From positions 779,764 to 843,763 of the forward strand of contig JAJVDF010000162.1 of NCBI GenBank assembly GCA_022410635.1: a DNA stretch of 64,000 nt, written 5' to 3'. Both the position numbers and the translations under genes were made by a program. This DNA is from Tretioscincus oriximinensis (taxonomy: Eukaryota; Chordata; Lepidosauria; Squamata; Gymnophthalmidae). Every line of letters starts with the position of its first letter. Within the stretch, counting starts at the first letter, position 1. The notes under the pieces were generated by a model. The model had not been told where the DNA came from, searched no databases, and saw only the letters and a list, made by a program, of their open reading frames with translations. Shown in pieces: positions 61,701 through 63,499 of the stretch.

Positions 61701-63499
61701 TGGCGGGTCCATTTTGTCCGATCTTTCCAGCCCTCTAGCGATAACTATATGGGCTGCATATATACCTTGTTTTATAATATTGGACACATCCATACTCCCA
61801 ATAGTTCGCCCTGCACCATTTGTAATCCAGAATTTGATGGTATCTGGTATGTTCTGGCCCGTTAACCCTTTCAGTTCATCATAAATCATACTTCTAAAGG
61901 TGCCTGTATGGGGGCATAATGCCCACATATGCATGTATGTGCCAGGGGTCTTACATCCGTGCCAGCAGTCTGTGGTTGAAGCTATGATATGAGCCATTTG
62001 TTTTGGAGTTTTATACCAGTGATTTATCAATTTTCTTTCCACCCCTTTAAATTTATTATATTTAATTCTCTCCATGTCTGTGATCCATTTATCCCATCCT
62101 TCATCATTGATATTTATCTCCCTATACCTCTTATTCTAGAGTAGGCTGACCAGATGACTCCAATTGGGGGGGAGGTTGAAAACCCATTTTTGGGGTTCTT
62201 CCCAGTTTTTTCTGAGGAATTTTTTTTCAAAAAAATATTTTTTTTCGAAATTGTTTTTGTTTTTTTGGGTTTTTTTCCTCAGAGAAAAACGGGAGGAACC
62301 ATAAAAATGGGTTTTCAAACCACCACCCCAAAAGGGGCCACCTGGTAAACCTATTCTAGAATCATGTTCAAAAATATTTTTTTGTATTTTCTTTCAGTAA
62401 AGAAGCAATATAGAAATGATTAGAATAAAATAAAAGGATTTTCTTTACCCTGCTGTCTGTTTCATCTGGTTGCCTTTAGACTTTTTAAAACTTCCTCTAT
62501 CACCCCAGTGCCCAATTGGACCCTTTTCTCAAGTATTACAGGACTTTTTGACACTTCTGCCATTTGGCCTTAGAGGCACAAGGAACAGGAAATAAGCTGT
62601 CAAAGCAAGGAGTCTAAATTTAGGAATCCTTATAAGTTTGACATTACTTTCAGGAAAGAAGAGTTAAAAAGCAGTCTTCAAGTACATAAAGTAACGGAAG
62701 GGAAAGCAGCTGAATCTCTTAAAATTCCTGCTTATTTCTTTTACAGGAACTATTTCCTGGTTCAATTTCACATATTAAGGAGATTGACAGCTGGGGTATA
62801 CATTGAGAAAGATTAAAGCGACCATCACATTTCACCTGAAGAAAAATCTGAAGCATAATTAAAAAAAGAAATCTGCTTGGCTGACAAATGTGAAAAGATT
62901 TGGATGGCAGCTGAAACAGTTCTAATCAAAAACATTGAAATATAATCAGTGGATTTTTTGTAGGAAGAGATTCCAGACTTAGAAAAGTGCAGCATGGCAG
63001 CTGTGGTGGATAATTATTTGGTGGCAGAATTCTTAAACCTCCTCTGTACTTGTTGATTTTCTCCCTCATGGAAACCCCCAAATGGCCGAAAGTCTCATGT
63101 GTGTATAAGATTCTTGTGCAATTTTCTACCATTGGTGTCATTTTCTAGGCTTAGAAATGCCTGCAGGGAAACCCAATAAGTACTAACGCCAACACAGACC
63201 TAAATTTTAGATTTCCTCTGTCTATTTTCCTCTGTCTTAATGTTGTAAGCCGCCCTGCGACCTTAGGGTGAAGGGCGGGATAAAAGTACTAAAAATAAAT
63301 AAATAAATAAATATGTGGATGAAAACTTCATTTATGAATGACACCTAATCCTAAAAAGAATTCATGTTGAGTTTTTTTAATGTATCTGCCAAGGCCCTGA
63401 CATTTACTTCTTGCCCAACAGGATTCCCTGGATCTAAGGGAGAGAAAGGAGCTTGTGGATCAAGTGAAGAAGGCTCCCAAGGACCTAGAGGGCGAGCAG
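8071..63499 (+). CDS. COL20A1: COL20A1, collagen alpha-1(XX) chain, partial gene (16 internal exons)
   Basis: Join of 8071-8209, 16311-16453, 19424-19533, 25664-25822, 33015-33092, 33607-33693, 37578-37631, 40794-40889, 41712-41765, 42991-43044, 43719-43772, 45842-45913, 47471-47506, 51486-51552, 53297-53485 and 63422-63499. All phases agree and the joined frame has no stop. FACIT collagens are secreted trimers that decorate collagen fibrils. The order TSPN, Cys-rich hinge, COL2, NC2, COL1 is that of the COL12A1/COL14A1/COL20A1 subgroup. From memory of the family, the hinge ([13 protein letters not shown]), the COL2 run [13 protein letters not shown], the NC2 stretch around QACE and KFDSF fit COL20A1 better than COL14A1 or COL12A1. 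COL21A1 and COL22A1 have different TSPN sequences. The N-terminal vWA and FN3 exons and the C-terminal NC1 are outside the window. No alignment was run. Confidence 0.93.
8478..8760 (-). repeat. CR1 LINE 3' end, antisense, octamer family
   Basis: Starts with repeated ataagaaac units, which read TTCTTATG on the minus strand, the terminal octamer of this CR1 family. It continues through ccagcattctgtgtcacac and gcaaatggtatttcaggag. Confidence 0.8.
9383..9650 (-). repeat. Two antisense CR1 3' fragments
   Basis: At 9383-9540 there is a diverged octamer-family end (gaacataagaaacta... gtccagcattctgtctc). At 9550-9650 there is the other family: agaatcataaagttggaa and ccaactgcctgctcaatgca, which on the minus strand ends in the classic CR1 TTCCAACT...ATTCTA. 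Confidence 0.75.
10704..10962 (+). repeat. tRNA-derived SINE, type 1
   Basis: Starts gagccagtttggtgtagtgg, with a tRNA-like A box (tggtgtagtgg) and a degenerate B box (agttaaatccc). Then come agctgggtgaccttgggcc, gggtgtctgttgtgg-like body sequence and a 3' end cctgagactttcaggtata followed by (AAAT)n. The 3' end equals that of the LINE at 600-870, the usual SINE-LINE partnership. It is not a tRNA gene. Confidence 0.85.
11120..11490. mobile_element. Inverted Penelope-like element, diverged
   Basis: Left arm has gtagcaccttagagactaac, the right arm atcagtctctaagatgct then cagactagcatggctag; the arms are in opposite orientation with about 220 bases of spacer. It resembles the better preserved elements at 6688 and 52042. 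Ends are approximate and no target duplication was found. Confidence 0.6.
12170..12775 (+). repeat. CR1 LINE 3' part, sense
   Basis: Shows gtacaattctggtcaccac, gggcaacaaaaatgatcaag, then a reverse-transcriptase end of the type seen at 20430, and gagacagaatgctggactag near the 3' end. There are many stops and a duplicated ggttataggttta motif at 12469-12510. Confidence 0.85.
12780..15100. other. Unassigned intronic stretch
   Basis: Read in all frames, no collagen or TSPN exon and no named repeat. A short (CTAT)n run lies at about 13087-13100. The open frame at 13562-14059 contains N-derived unknown residues and no domain; I treat it as chance. Confidence 0.45.
15155..15873 (+). repeat. CR1 LINE, classic family, interrupted
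   Basis: Outer element: gtgttcagttctgggggcac, then from about 15498 tctggaaaccatgtcctatg, an RT end translating as [16 protein letters not shown], and the 3' end ccaactctatgattctatg. It is split at 15256-15497 by a second CR1 (separate entry). The copy at 31665-32068 shows the unbroken order. Confidence 0.88.
15256..15497 (+). repeat. CR1 LINE 3' end of octamer family, nested
   Basis: Carries gagcaacaggcaggattcc, gagacagaatgctggactgg and a 3' end cctcttaagttcttatg. It sits between acaaggatg and ctggaaacc of the surrounding classic-family CR1, so it is the younger insertion. Confidence 0.85.
16169..16210. repeat. (AAT/AAC)n microsatellite
   Basis: Mixed aat and aac trinucleotides, 100 bases before exon w2. 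Confidence 0.9.
16311..16453 (+). CDS. COL20A1: COL20A1 exon w2, TSPN domain
   Basis: 143 bases, acceptor atttcctcag, donor gtatgt. After a split Ser codon it encodes [12 protein letters not shown], then a beta-strand run [14 protein letters not shown] and [12 protein letters not shown], ending in GIIID. The pattern P-x-G-(I/L)-P-x-(E/D)-Y-T followed by a hydrophobic strand and (A/L)W is characteristic of TSPN/LNS folds in FACIT collagens. Both flanking splice phases match the neighbouring exons. Confidence 0.95.
16770..17312 (+). repeat. CR1 LINE 3' part, sense
   Basis: Begins with caggctgcaacgtctgggcc and translates as [20 protein letters not shown]; it continues to gagacagaaagctggatta and gtgcctcttgttatattctt. 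The RT remnant lacks a start and has stops. Confidence 0.85.
17785..18190 (-). repeat. CR1 LINE 3' part, antisense
   Basis: Starts agaacataagaacataagaa, the octamer repeat read from the other strand, and runs through gcagcatccagacatccatc and gtaaattccacaggccgatg, the antisense of the RT end. Confidence 0.85.
18440..19128 (+). repeat. SINE type 2 3' end with large (TTC)n expansion and assembly gap
   Basis: 18440-18539 matches the 3' part of the SINE at 34420 (ggggaagatagaat, gagtcccttcaggtgag, then aaaaccatattcttc). 18554-18649 is pure TTC; 18650-19031 is a run of 382 N; 19032-19128 is TTC/TTTTTC. The true tract length is unknown. Reading frames of poly-Ser, poly-Lys and poly-Arg here are meaningless. 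Confidence 0.92.
19424..19533 (+). CDS. COL20A1: COL20A1 exon w3, TSPN domain
   Basis: 110 bases, acceptor tttttactgcag, ending in phase 0. It encodes [11 protein letters not shown]... and then [16 protein letters not shown]; the run [10 protein letters not shown] is strongly conserved in COL14A1 and COL20A1. The donor is gtcctt, which matches U1 poorly after the GT although the exon side (AAG) is good. The next exon starts V-H-I, the position where the family also has an exon junction after HK, so the border is probably right. Skipping this exon would shift the frame. Confidence 0.93.
19845..20012. repeat. Inverted repeat around a 110-base loop
   Basis: cttttggggtcacatgactt at about 19855 pairs with aatcatgtgacccaaaag at 19990-20007; arms are about 27 bases with few mismatches. 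A related cctttttggtcacattact lies inside the loop. It may be a degraded palindromic transposon; no target duplication was found. Confidence 0.55.
20250..20322. mobile_element. Half copy of foldback MITE (family A)
   Basis: Right half only: caccccaaaactgggttttc, then an N, then gggtcatctggtcagccta, which is the terminal repeat of the complete copies. The left terminal repeat is absent. Confidence 0.7.
20430..21110 (+). repeat. CR1 LINE 3' part, best preserved copy
   Basis: An open frame at 20462-20716 reads [20 protein letters not shown], then [20 protein letters not shown] and [18 protein letters not shown], the C-terminal end of CR1-type reverse transcriptase. The 3' end shows ttatgttcttatgttcttat, tandem TTCTTATG octamers that terminate this family. 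It is 5' truncated and not functional. Confidence 0.9.
21822..22041. mobile_element. Foldback MITE (family A), complete, 220 bases
   Basis: Terminal repeats ttggctgacc and ggtcagccta enclose two arms that are reverse complements (aaaacccgattttt... against ...aaaaccgggttt) with A/T homopolymers in the centre. Flanking 8-mers atccaagc (21814-21821) and aactaagc (22042-22049) agree at 6 of 8 positions, as an old target duplication would. Confidence 0.82.
22130..22440 (-). repeat. SINE type 2, antisense
   Basis: Begins with aagaataagaataagaatc (antisense tail), then tttataccctgctcttttc, cacccaaaggcttacatc and ggaggttcccatttatctac, matching the reverse complement of 34420-34737. Confidence 0.78.
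22490..22742 (-). repeat. tRNA-derived SINE type 1, antisense, near full length
   Basis: Antisense A/T tail (tatttatttatttttattta), then ccaaaggtttcaggctgcc, aggtggggctgagagag and, at the far end, ctctaaccactacaccaaactggct, the complement of the A-box head. Confidence 0.85.
22743..23724. other. Unassigned intronic stretch
   Basis: No exon or named repeat seen in either strand. Confidence 0.4.
23725..24258 (+). repeat. CR1 LINE fragments, two copies interleaved
   Basis: gtacaattctggtcac and gggcaacaagaatgatcac come first. A 3' end tttttatgttcttatgttct occurs at about 24025, after which gtttgagaggtgatctgatt resumes and a second 3' end cttatgttcttatgttctta closes at 24258. The order indicates one CR1 end inserted in another. 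Confidence 0.8.
24260..25109. other. Unassigned intronic stretch
   Basis: No exon, RNA gene or clear repeat. The open frame near 24575 lacks splice and domain support. Confidence 0.4.
25110..25340 (+). repeat. tRNA-derived SINE type 1, diverged
   Basis: ccaatggttagagtcctgg at the head, cccagtttgattccacattc (B-box region), agctgggtgatcttgggcc, and a tail gaaaccttcagtattaataa. Confidence 0.75.
25664..25822 (+). CDS. COL20A1: COL20A1 exon w4, TSPN domain
   Basis: 159 bases (53 codons), phase 0 at both ends. The acceptor tctgtgagcag has a short pyrimidine tract; the donor is gtaggt. It encodes [18 protein letters not shown]..., then [23 protein letters not shown] supplies one Cys of the TSPN domain; the GFVMLGK...RGPRS run is nearly the same as I remember for human COL20A1. 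Intron on the left carries a SINE at about 25110-25340. Confidence 0.95.
26590..28190 (-). repeat. L1 LINE, reverse transcriptase to C-terminus, antisense
   Basis: On the minus strand the catalytic motif reads ILLYVDDM at 28041-28064, followed by [16 protein letters not shown] at 27817-27864 and, further on, a CWHGC...HMW-type C-terminal pattern at about 27080-27140. The order (RT, then C-terminus) fits one L1 ORF2. Stops and frameshifts are frequent. Confidence 0.8.
28435..28530. repeat. Short tandem repeat, unit gtcaagactccaccc plus spacer
   Basis: The core caagactccaccc or caaaactccaccc occurs five times, at 28439-28525, with spacers of variable length. Probably a degenerate minisatellite. 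Confidence 0.7.
28530..29770. other. Unassigned AT-rich intronic stretch
   Basis: No exon found. Four consecutive N at 29233-29236. AT-rich, with aatactaataa repeats at about 29655-29715. Confidence 0.4.
29773..30365 (-). repeat. L1 LINE ORF2 C-terminal part, antisense
   Basis: The minus frame at 30163-30357 reads [18 protein letters not shown], the L1 C-terminal signature (GG-x-x-P-D/N-x-x-L/K-YY). In a single L1 this should follow the RT motif; here it comes before the one at 28041 on the same strand, so this is a separate copy. Confidence 0.78.
30366..31540. other. Unassigned intronic stretch
   Basis: No exon, RNA gene or named repeat seen. Confidence 0.4.
31540..32900 (+). repeat. Dispersed element B, first copy, with two insertions
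   Basis: Blocks of similarity to 46735-47260: catgccttgagagagcatcc, atgtattagttttaggga, ctttaagaaaaagaga, then cagggaaaagaaatctattc, gaaagttaatttgccaagaa and tttattagcattgccctt. It is interrupted by a classic CR1 (31677-32066) and by about 400 bases at 32395-32800. Class unknown; an LTR is possible. Confidence 0.6.
31665..32068 (+). repeat. CR1 LINE 3' end, classic family
   Basis: Contains ttcagttctgggggggcaat, tctggaaaccatgtcctgtg, a RT remnant [20 protein letters not shown], and ends ccaactctatgatactatga. It divides dispersed element B, with aaatg at both edges. Confidence 0.88.
33015..33092 (+). CDS. COL20A1: COL20A1 exon w5, end of TSPN and Cys-rich hinge
   Basis: 78 bases (26 codons), acceptor gtttcatccacag, donor gtaaga. 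It encodes [21 protein letters not shown] and DVPAL. FQLQ closes the last TSPN strand; IVC is expected to pair with the Cys in YIDC of exon w4. The adjacent CC belongs to the hinge between TSPN and the triple helix. The motif WAEEDRCC is one of the clearest discriminators for COL20A1. Confidence 0.95.
33607..33693 (+). CDS. COL20A1: COL20A1 exon w6, hinge and first Gly-X-Y triplets of COL2
   Basis: 87 bases (29 codons), acceptor tatttctccattttag, donor gtacgt. It encodes [18 protein letters not shown] and then the first collagen triplets GIPGPPGPP. Three Cys (TCP, SCRC) sit just before the helix and probably make interchain bonds, as in related FACITs. A second good acceptor lies inside the exon at 33631-33648, see findings. 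Confidence 0.94.
34420..34737 (+). repeat. SINE type 2, full length, with tRNA-like head
   Basis: Head ggcacggatagctcagttgc (A box) and atcgggttttgaagccctg (B box), then gcaagaaattgcaactg, gggaaccaccagagcctggt, tgtaagccactttgagtccc and gtggggtataagaacc, closing in a TTC tail. The head shows it descends from a tRNA, but the rest rules out a tRNA gene. Other partial copies occur at 3532, 18440, 22130, 42596 and 51145. Confidence 0.85.
34738..35589. other. Unassigned intronic stretch
   Basis: No exon or clear repeat except a short TG run at about 35007-35020. Confidence 0.4.
35590..36115 (-). repeat. CR1 LINE 3' part, antisense
   Basis: Starts atataagaacataagaggag, then gcccatctagttcagtgttctg, the antisense RT end (attttatacacttcaatgag) and gttgcagcctgacttcat. 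Confidence 0.85.
36930..37055. mobile_element. Possible member of TIR family C, diverged
   Basis: Right end tcaatagggacaagacctag resembles the ends of the elements at 59697 and 60858; the left end (ggagccttcttctgga) shows weak complementarity. Low support. Confidence 0.4.
37578..37631 (+). CDS. COL20A1: COL20A1 exon w7, COL2 triple helix (54 bases)
   Basis: Six Gly-X-Y triplets, [18 protein letters not shown], in exactly 54 bases with phase 0 ends. The acceptor is tgtttcttctgcag and the donor gtaagt. The 54-base unit is the classic collagen exon length. An N-gap-free sequence on both sides makes the borders secure. Confidence 0.95.
37632..39895. other. Unassigned intronic stretch
   Basis: Nothing recognised in 2.2 kb: no collagen exon, no LINE or SINE end. 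It may hold old, unrecognisable repeats. Confidence 0.4.
39900..40040 (-). repeat. CR1 LINE fragment, antisense
   Basis: actccctgcaaatggcattt, ctgttgctccatcccagagg and catccatcctagtacccattt in the antisense orientation of the copy at 20880-20960. Confidence 0.8.
40040..40580. repeat. Diverged tandem repeat, unit about 216-224 bases, 2.5 copies
   Basis: aacatggcatttc recurs at 40138 and 40354 (period 216). The blocks gaccatggatccaacctaac, ggaccttggatcctatctaa, and atagactgatgg recur in the same order. Between units, divergence is high. It ends about 210 bases before exon w8. Confidence 0.78.
40794..40889 (+). CDS. COL20A1: COL20A1 exon w8, COL2 triple helix with interruption
   Basis: 96 bases (32 codons), acceptor ending ggctttag, donor gtaagt. 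It encodes [19 protein letters not shown], then a run of triplets and [14 protein letters not shown] lacks one residue and so breaks the Gly-X-Y register. COL14A1 has a comparable GLSIQG imperfection at the same place, so this is a conserved kink and not a sequencing error. Confidence 0.95.
41712..41765 (+). CDS. COL20A1: COL20A1 exon w9, COL2 triple helix (54 bases)
   Basis: Encodes [18 protein letters not shown], six uninterrupted triplets. The acceptor is cttttaatttaag (AAG, less common than CAG) and the donor gtaatt. KGDKGD is the kind of charged triplet run that favours intermolecular ion pairs in collagen helices. Confidence 0.94.
42316..42490. repeat. 29-base minisatellite, about six units
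   Basis: The marker tttgaatt or similar recurs at 42346, 42376, 42405, 42433 and 42462, giving a period of 28-30. Units resemble gaataggatggttcagtctg followed by gtttgaatt. Confidence 0.8.
42596..42815 (-). repeat. SINE type 2, antisense
   Basis: ggttttatattctgctttt, cacccaaagggactcaaag, caggctatggtggttcccat and attcttgctttcaaatagctg match the reverse complement of 34420-34737. It ends about 175 bases before exon w10. Confidence 0.82.
42991..43044 (+). CDS. COL20A1: COL20A1 exon w10, COL2 triple helix (54 bases)
   Basis: Encodes [18 protein letters not shown], six triplets, between acceptor ctgcttttctccag and donor gtaaaa. A minus-strand SINE ends about 180 bases upstream, so the acceptor region is bordered closely by repeat DNA without being disturbed. 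Confidence 0.94.
43240..43380 (+). repeat. SINE head followed by (GAT)n and (TTACGA)n microsatellite
   Basis: cagtttagtgaaatagttag, gctggatttttacttgg and ggatcaattcccac are a truncated type-1 SINE head. Next, GAT units run from 43310 to 43338 and a 9-base gattattac unit repeats to about 43375. Confidence 0.75.
43381..43520 (+). repeat. Dispersed element D, sense copy
   Basis: caccaacctaaaaggtttca, gatgaatgtacgagatgctt and ctttggattggtggtgct occur here; the reverse complement of the same blocks lies at 50684-50815. Both copies touch a microsatellite. Class unknown. Confidence 0.65.
43540..43665 (-). repeat. CR1 LINE 3' fragment, antisense
   Basis: gtctggcattctgttctacacagg and ccaccaatttcttctgg, diverged. 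It ends just upstream of exon w11. Confidence 0.6.
43719..43772 (+). CDS. COL20A1: COL20A1 exon w11, COL2 triple helix (54 bases)
   Basis: Encodes [18 protein letters not shown], six triplets. The acceptor is ttgattggttccacag and the donor gtaaat. [14 protein letters not shown] is nearly as I recall it in human COL20A1. A CR1-derived fragment ends only about 50 bases upstream. Confidence 0.94.
44790..45060 (-). repeat. CR1 LINE 3' end, classic family, antisense
   Basis: tcatagaatcatagagctag, ccaaccccctgctcagtgca, ctcaccacctcctgtggcag and ttttctgatatctaatctaa, the reverse complement of the copy at 31800-32068. Confidence 0.88.
45842..45913 (+). CDS. COL20A1: COL20A1 exon w12, COL2 triple helix (72 bases)
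   Basis: Eight triplets, from [10 protein letters not shown] to GEIGPT, in phase 0. The acceptor is tttgcatttgcag and the donor gtaagt. KGPPGE is a recurrent collagen triplet pair. The length of 72 bases is a 54+18 variant typical of minor collagen genes. Confidence 0.95.
46735..47260 (+). repeat. Dispersed element B, second copy
   Basis: Uninterrupted counterpart of 31540-32900: catgcctcgagagtatcc, tgtattagtttcagggac, gaaagttaatttgccaagaag, gagactgtcgcagtctaac and gtttattagcattgcccttgg. It shows what the first copy looked like before its insertions. Confidence 0.6.
47471..47506 (+). CDS. COL20A1: COL20A1 exon w13, end of COL2 (36 bases)
   Basis: A 36-base exon encoding [12 protein letters not shown], between acceptor ttttcttctccag and donor gtaagt. 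It is recognised from its splice sites, its Gly-X-Y register and its place just before the NC2 exon, and it would be missed by length-based gene finding. The sequence GPKGERGEK is shared across FACIT members at the COL2-NC2 border. Confidence 0.93.
48140..48300 (-). repeat. CR1 LINE 3' fragment, antisense
   Basis: gtctagcattctgtctctcac, gcccaccaatcgcacctgtg, cctgcaaatggcgtttcagg and ctgcctgttgctcc. Confidence 0.75.
48560..48945 (+). repeat. SINE type 1 with extra 3' segment and (ATT/GTT)n tail
   Basis: ctcatctggaagtctcccag, gttgggtgaccttgatct and gcgggatataaaaacc make the SINE. Next comes gatattcaagattttgatat, gagcttaataaagca and an ATT/GTT microsatellite at 48899-48947. The same order of parts recurs at 52480-52800. 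Confidence 0.72.
48946..50683. other. Unassigned AT-rich intronic stretch
   Basis: No exon or named repeat in about 1.7 kb. A G run lies at about 50009-50027. Confidence 0.4.
50684..50866 (-). repeat. Dispersed element D, antisense copy, with (ATTA)n
   Basis: aatccaaggaagcatctcgt, attcatctgaaaccttttag and aggttggtgttcagat complement 43400-43500. An aataattaataatt microsatellite follows at 50826-50866. Confidence 0.65.
51145..51360 (-). repeat. SINE type 2, antisense
   Basis: aagaactgagtttttatact, cacccaaagggactcaaagc, agctgggttggctagagc. It ends about 125 bases before exon w14. Confidence 0.8.
51486..51552 (+). CDS. COL20A1: COL20A1 exon w14, NC2 non-collagenous segment
   Basis: 67 bases, phase 0 in, phase 1 out, acceptor ctctctctgcttag, donor gtaagt. 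It encodes [20 protein letters not shown] plus IQ. The triplet register ends after GES. The rest is predicted helical with a single Cys (QACE), equivalent to the VCEQLIQ run of COL14A1. NC2 of FACITs helps chain registration and interchain bonding. Confidence 0.95.
52042..52236. mobile_element. Inverted Penelope-like element, 195 bases, with target duplication
   Basis: Left arm agaaatagccgtgttagtct, gcagcactttgagactaac, gctttcgtagacaggtctac; the right arm repeats them inverted after a near-zero loop at about 52160. The flanks share cactttgtga (52032-52041 and 52237-52246). Same family as 6688-7158 but with the inner segment missing. Confidence 0.78.
52480..52800 (+). repeat. SINE type 1 with extra 3' segment and (ATC)n tail
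   Basis: agctgggtgagttttggtta and gtgtctgttgtgaagagaag, then gatattcaagattttgatat, gagcttaataaatc and ATC units at 52734-52790. This is the same composite as at 48560-48945. Confidence 0.72.
53297..53485 (+). CDS. COL20A1: COL20A1 exon w15, end of NC2 and start of COL1
   Basis: 189 bases, phase 1 at both ends, acceptor ttttccattcacag, donor gtacaa. After a split Ser codon it encodes [16 protein letters not shown]..., then [20 protein letters not shown] and further triplets ending [14 protein letters not shown] and the basic, proline-containing linker are NC2; COL1 begins at GEP. The [12 protein letters not shown] run is conserved in COL20A1 as I recall it. Confidence 0.95.
53549..54669. mobile_element. 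GC-rich non-autonomous DNA transposon with terminal inverted repeats, 1121 bases
   Basis: Left end ggctgtatttgcactacacc and the reverse complement of the right end, ggctgcaaacgcactacacc, agree at 16 of the first 20 positions and continue with aaaacg. An ATA follows each end (53546-53548 and 54670-54672), a possible 3-base duplication. The interior has a 20-base G run at about 54350-54369 and no transposase. The Pro- and Gly-rich open frames at 54076-54528 are compositional. Confidence 0.68.
54671..55240 (-). repeat. CR1 LINE 3' end, classic family, antisense, split by a hAT element
   Basis: agaatcatagagttataagg at the edge, ctcaccacctcctgtggca, ctaacatctaatctgcat; then after the insertion gttatatcccattgcttcta and gcctctctttatgcaactg. 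The two parts join correctly across 54893-55167. Confidence 0.88.
54893..55167. mobile_element. hAT-type non-autonomous element, 275 bases, inside a CR1
   Basis: Ends cagggcttttttt and aaaaaaagcactg are inverted repeats starting CAG. The flanks are an exact 8-base duplication gttatatc (54885-54892, 55168-55175), the hAT hallmark. The interior is very GC-rich, with a nested palindrome (cggcaccttttatttag against ctaaataaaaggtgccg), several N and repeated gttagcgg units. No coding sequence. Confidence 0.9.
55241..56465. other. Unassigned intronic stretch
   Basis: No exon or named repeat. Open frames here have no splice or domain support. Confidence 0.4.
56466..56590 (+). repeat. CR1 LINE fragment, sense
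   Basis: tttttcacccagggggttat, ggcctgtggaatttacttcc and gtggtgatagctagcagtct, corresponding to the middle of the copy at 20430-21110. Confidence 0.82.
56598..56775. mobile_element. Inverted Penelope-like element, diverged
   Basis: gtagaaaagtaggtggcataagc in the left arm against gcttatgccacctacttttctac in the right arm, then tggactttctactagactcac at the outer right end. Same family as 52042-52236; target duplication not seen. Confidence 0.7.
57070..57770 (+). repeat. CR1 LINE 3' part, sense
   Basis: gtacaattctggtcaccaca, a decayed RT end, agcaacaggcaggattcttg, and the 3' end ctattcttacgttcttatt. Confidence 0.88.
57832..58019. mobile_element. hAT-type MITE, 188 bases, with exact target duplication
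   Basis: Ends caggggtgggcaa and ttgcccaggtctg are inverted repeats; the flanks carry ccctatag exactly (57824-57831, 58020-58027). The CAGGGGTGGGCAA end and 8-base duplication are typical of vertebrate hAT MITEs. Interior rich in gggccgc/gcggccc-type words; no coding capacity. Confidence 0.92.
58168..58379. mobile_element. Foldback MITE (family A), complete, 212 bases
   Basis: Ends taggctgaccagatgacccc and ggggtcatctggtcagccta are perfect complements, and the arms continue complementary (gaaaacccgtttt against aaaaccgggttttc) into an A/T-rich centre. The flanks share an exact atctagcc (58160-58167, 58380-58387). 8-base duplications and the TAGG end point to hAT. Confidence 0.9.
58790..58895 (-). 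repeat. CR1 LINE 3' end fragment, antisense
   Basis: aagaacctaagaacctaagag at the edge, cggagcccatctagtccagc, gaggcccaccaattgcacct. Confidence 0.82.
58896..59690. other. Unassigned intronic stretch
   Basis: No exon or clear repeat. A G run lies at about 59390-59398. Confidence 0.4.
59697..59844. mobile_element. MITE with long terminal inverted repeats (family C), 148 bases
   Basis: Left end taaggccctatccacaaggt and the reverse complement of the right end, ttaggccctgtccacacgga, agree at 15 of 20 positions and stay similar through cctt-t-ctggg. A related element is at 60858-61038. No convincing target duplication. Confidence 0.72.
60015..60235 (+). repeat. LINE 3' end (same family as 600-870)
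   Basis: gtggtgtcccctctgaagta, catcaggcattcatactgta, gaagatgtacctgttcaccc and a 3' end gccttgagacctttaggtat line up block by block with 640-850. Confidence 0.68.
60222..60373. repeat. (GGTA)/(GATG) tetranucleotide microsatellite
   Basis: taggtaggtag, gatagatggatag and a run of eight gtagatgg units, then five aggt units and gatag. It starts where the LINE tail ends. Confidence 0.92.
60395..60860 (-). repeat. CR1 LINE 3' part, antisense
   Basis: aagaatgtaagaggagcccc, acagagcccatctagtccag, ctgcaaatcgtacttttgg, then antisense RT end (cacttcaatcaggtcactt). Confidence 0.82.
60858..61038. mobile_element. MITE with long terminal inverted repeats (family C), 181 bases
   Basis: Left cctgtctctactaagccac and reverse-complemented right ccttgtccctactgagcc match well, and ctgggct and tctca-ga follow in both arms. 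Its ends match those at 59697-59844 in order and spacing. Confidence 0.68.
61318..62123 (-). repeat. L1 LINE, 5'-truncated insertion with 14-base target duplication
   Basis: The minus frame 61689-62075 reads [15 protein letters not shown], then [20 protein letters not shown], the L1 ORF2 C-terminus. At the low-coordinate end, antisense, there is an aataaa followed by an A tail (tttttttttcataataattttt here). Flanks share atacctcttattct (61304-61317 and 62124-62137). This is textbook target-primed insertion. Confidence 0.9.
62142..62353. mobile_element. Foldback MITE (family A), complete, 212 bases
   Basis: Left taggctgaccagatgactcc, right ggggccacctggtaaaccta; arms complementary (gaaaacccattttt, aaaatgggttttc). 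Flanks ttctagag (62134-62141) and ttctagaa (62354-62361) match at 7 of 8. It landed at the edge of the L1 target duplication and is younger than that L1. Confidence 0.88.
62362..63234. other. Unassigned intronic stretch
   Basis: No exon or named repeat. Confidence 0.4.
63235..63312 (+). repeat. SINE/LINE 3' tail fragment
   Basis: gtaagccgccctgcgacctt, gaagggcgggataaaagta and (AAAT)n, a common reptilian LINE/SINE 3' end. It lies about 110 bases upstream of exon w16. Confidence 0.65.
63422..63499 (+). CDS. COL20A1: COL20A1 exon w16, COL1 triple helix with Cys and interruption
   Basis: 78 bases, phase 1 at both ends, acceptor acttcttgcccaacag, donor gtatct. With the preceding Gly it encodes [15 protein letters not shown], then EE, then [10 protein letters not shown]. 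The two residues EE break the Gly-X-Y repeat, and a Cys sits just before the break. It is the last exon in the window; the frame stays open and phase-matched to exon w15 about 10 kb upstream. Confidence 0.9.

Noticed and set aside
61689..62075. 128-residue minus-strand protein-coding gene
   Set aside because: L1 ORF2 C-terminus with A tail and target duplication.
8071..63499. Assignment to COL22A1, COL21A1, COL14A1 or COL12A1
   Set aside because: COL21A1 and COL22A1 TSPN sequences differ clearly. COL14A1 and COL12A1 share the layout but the hinge, COL2 and NC2 words match COL20A1 as I recall it.
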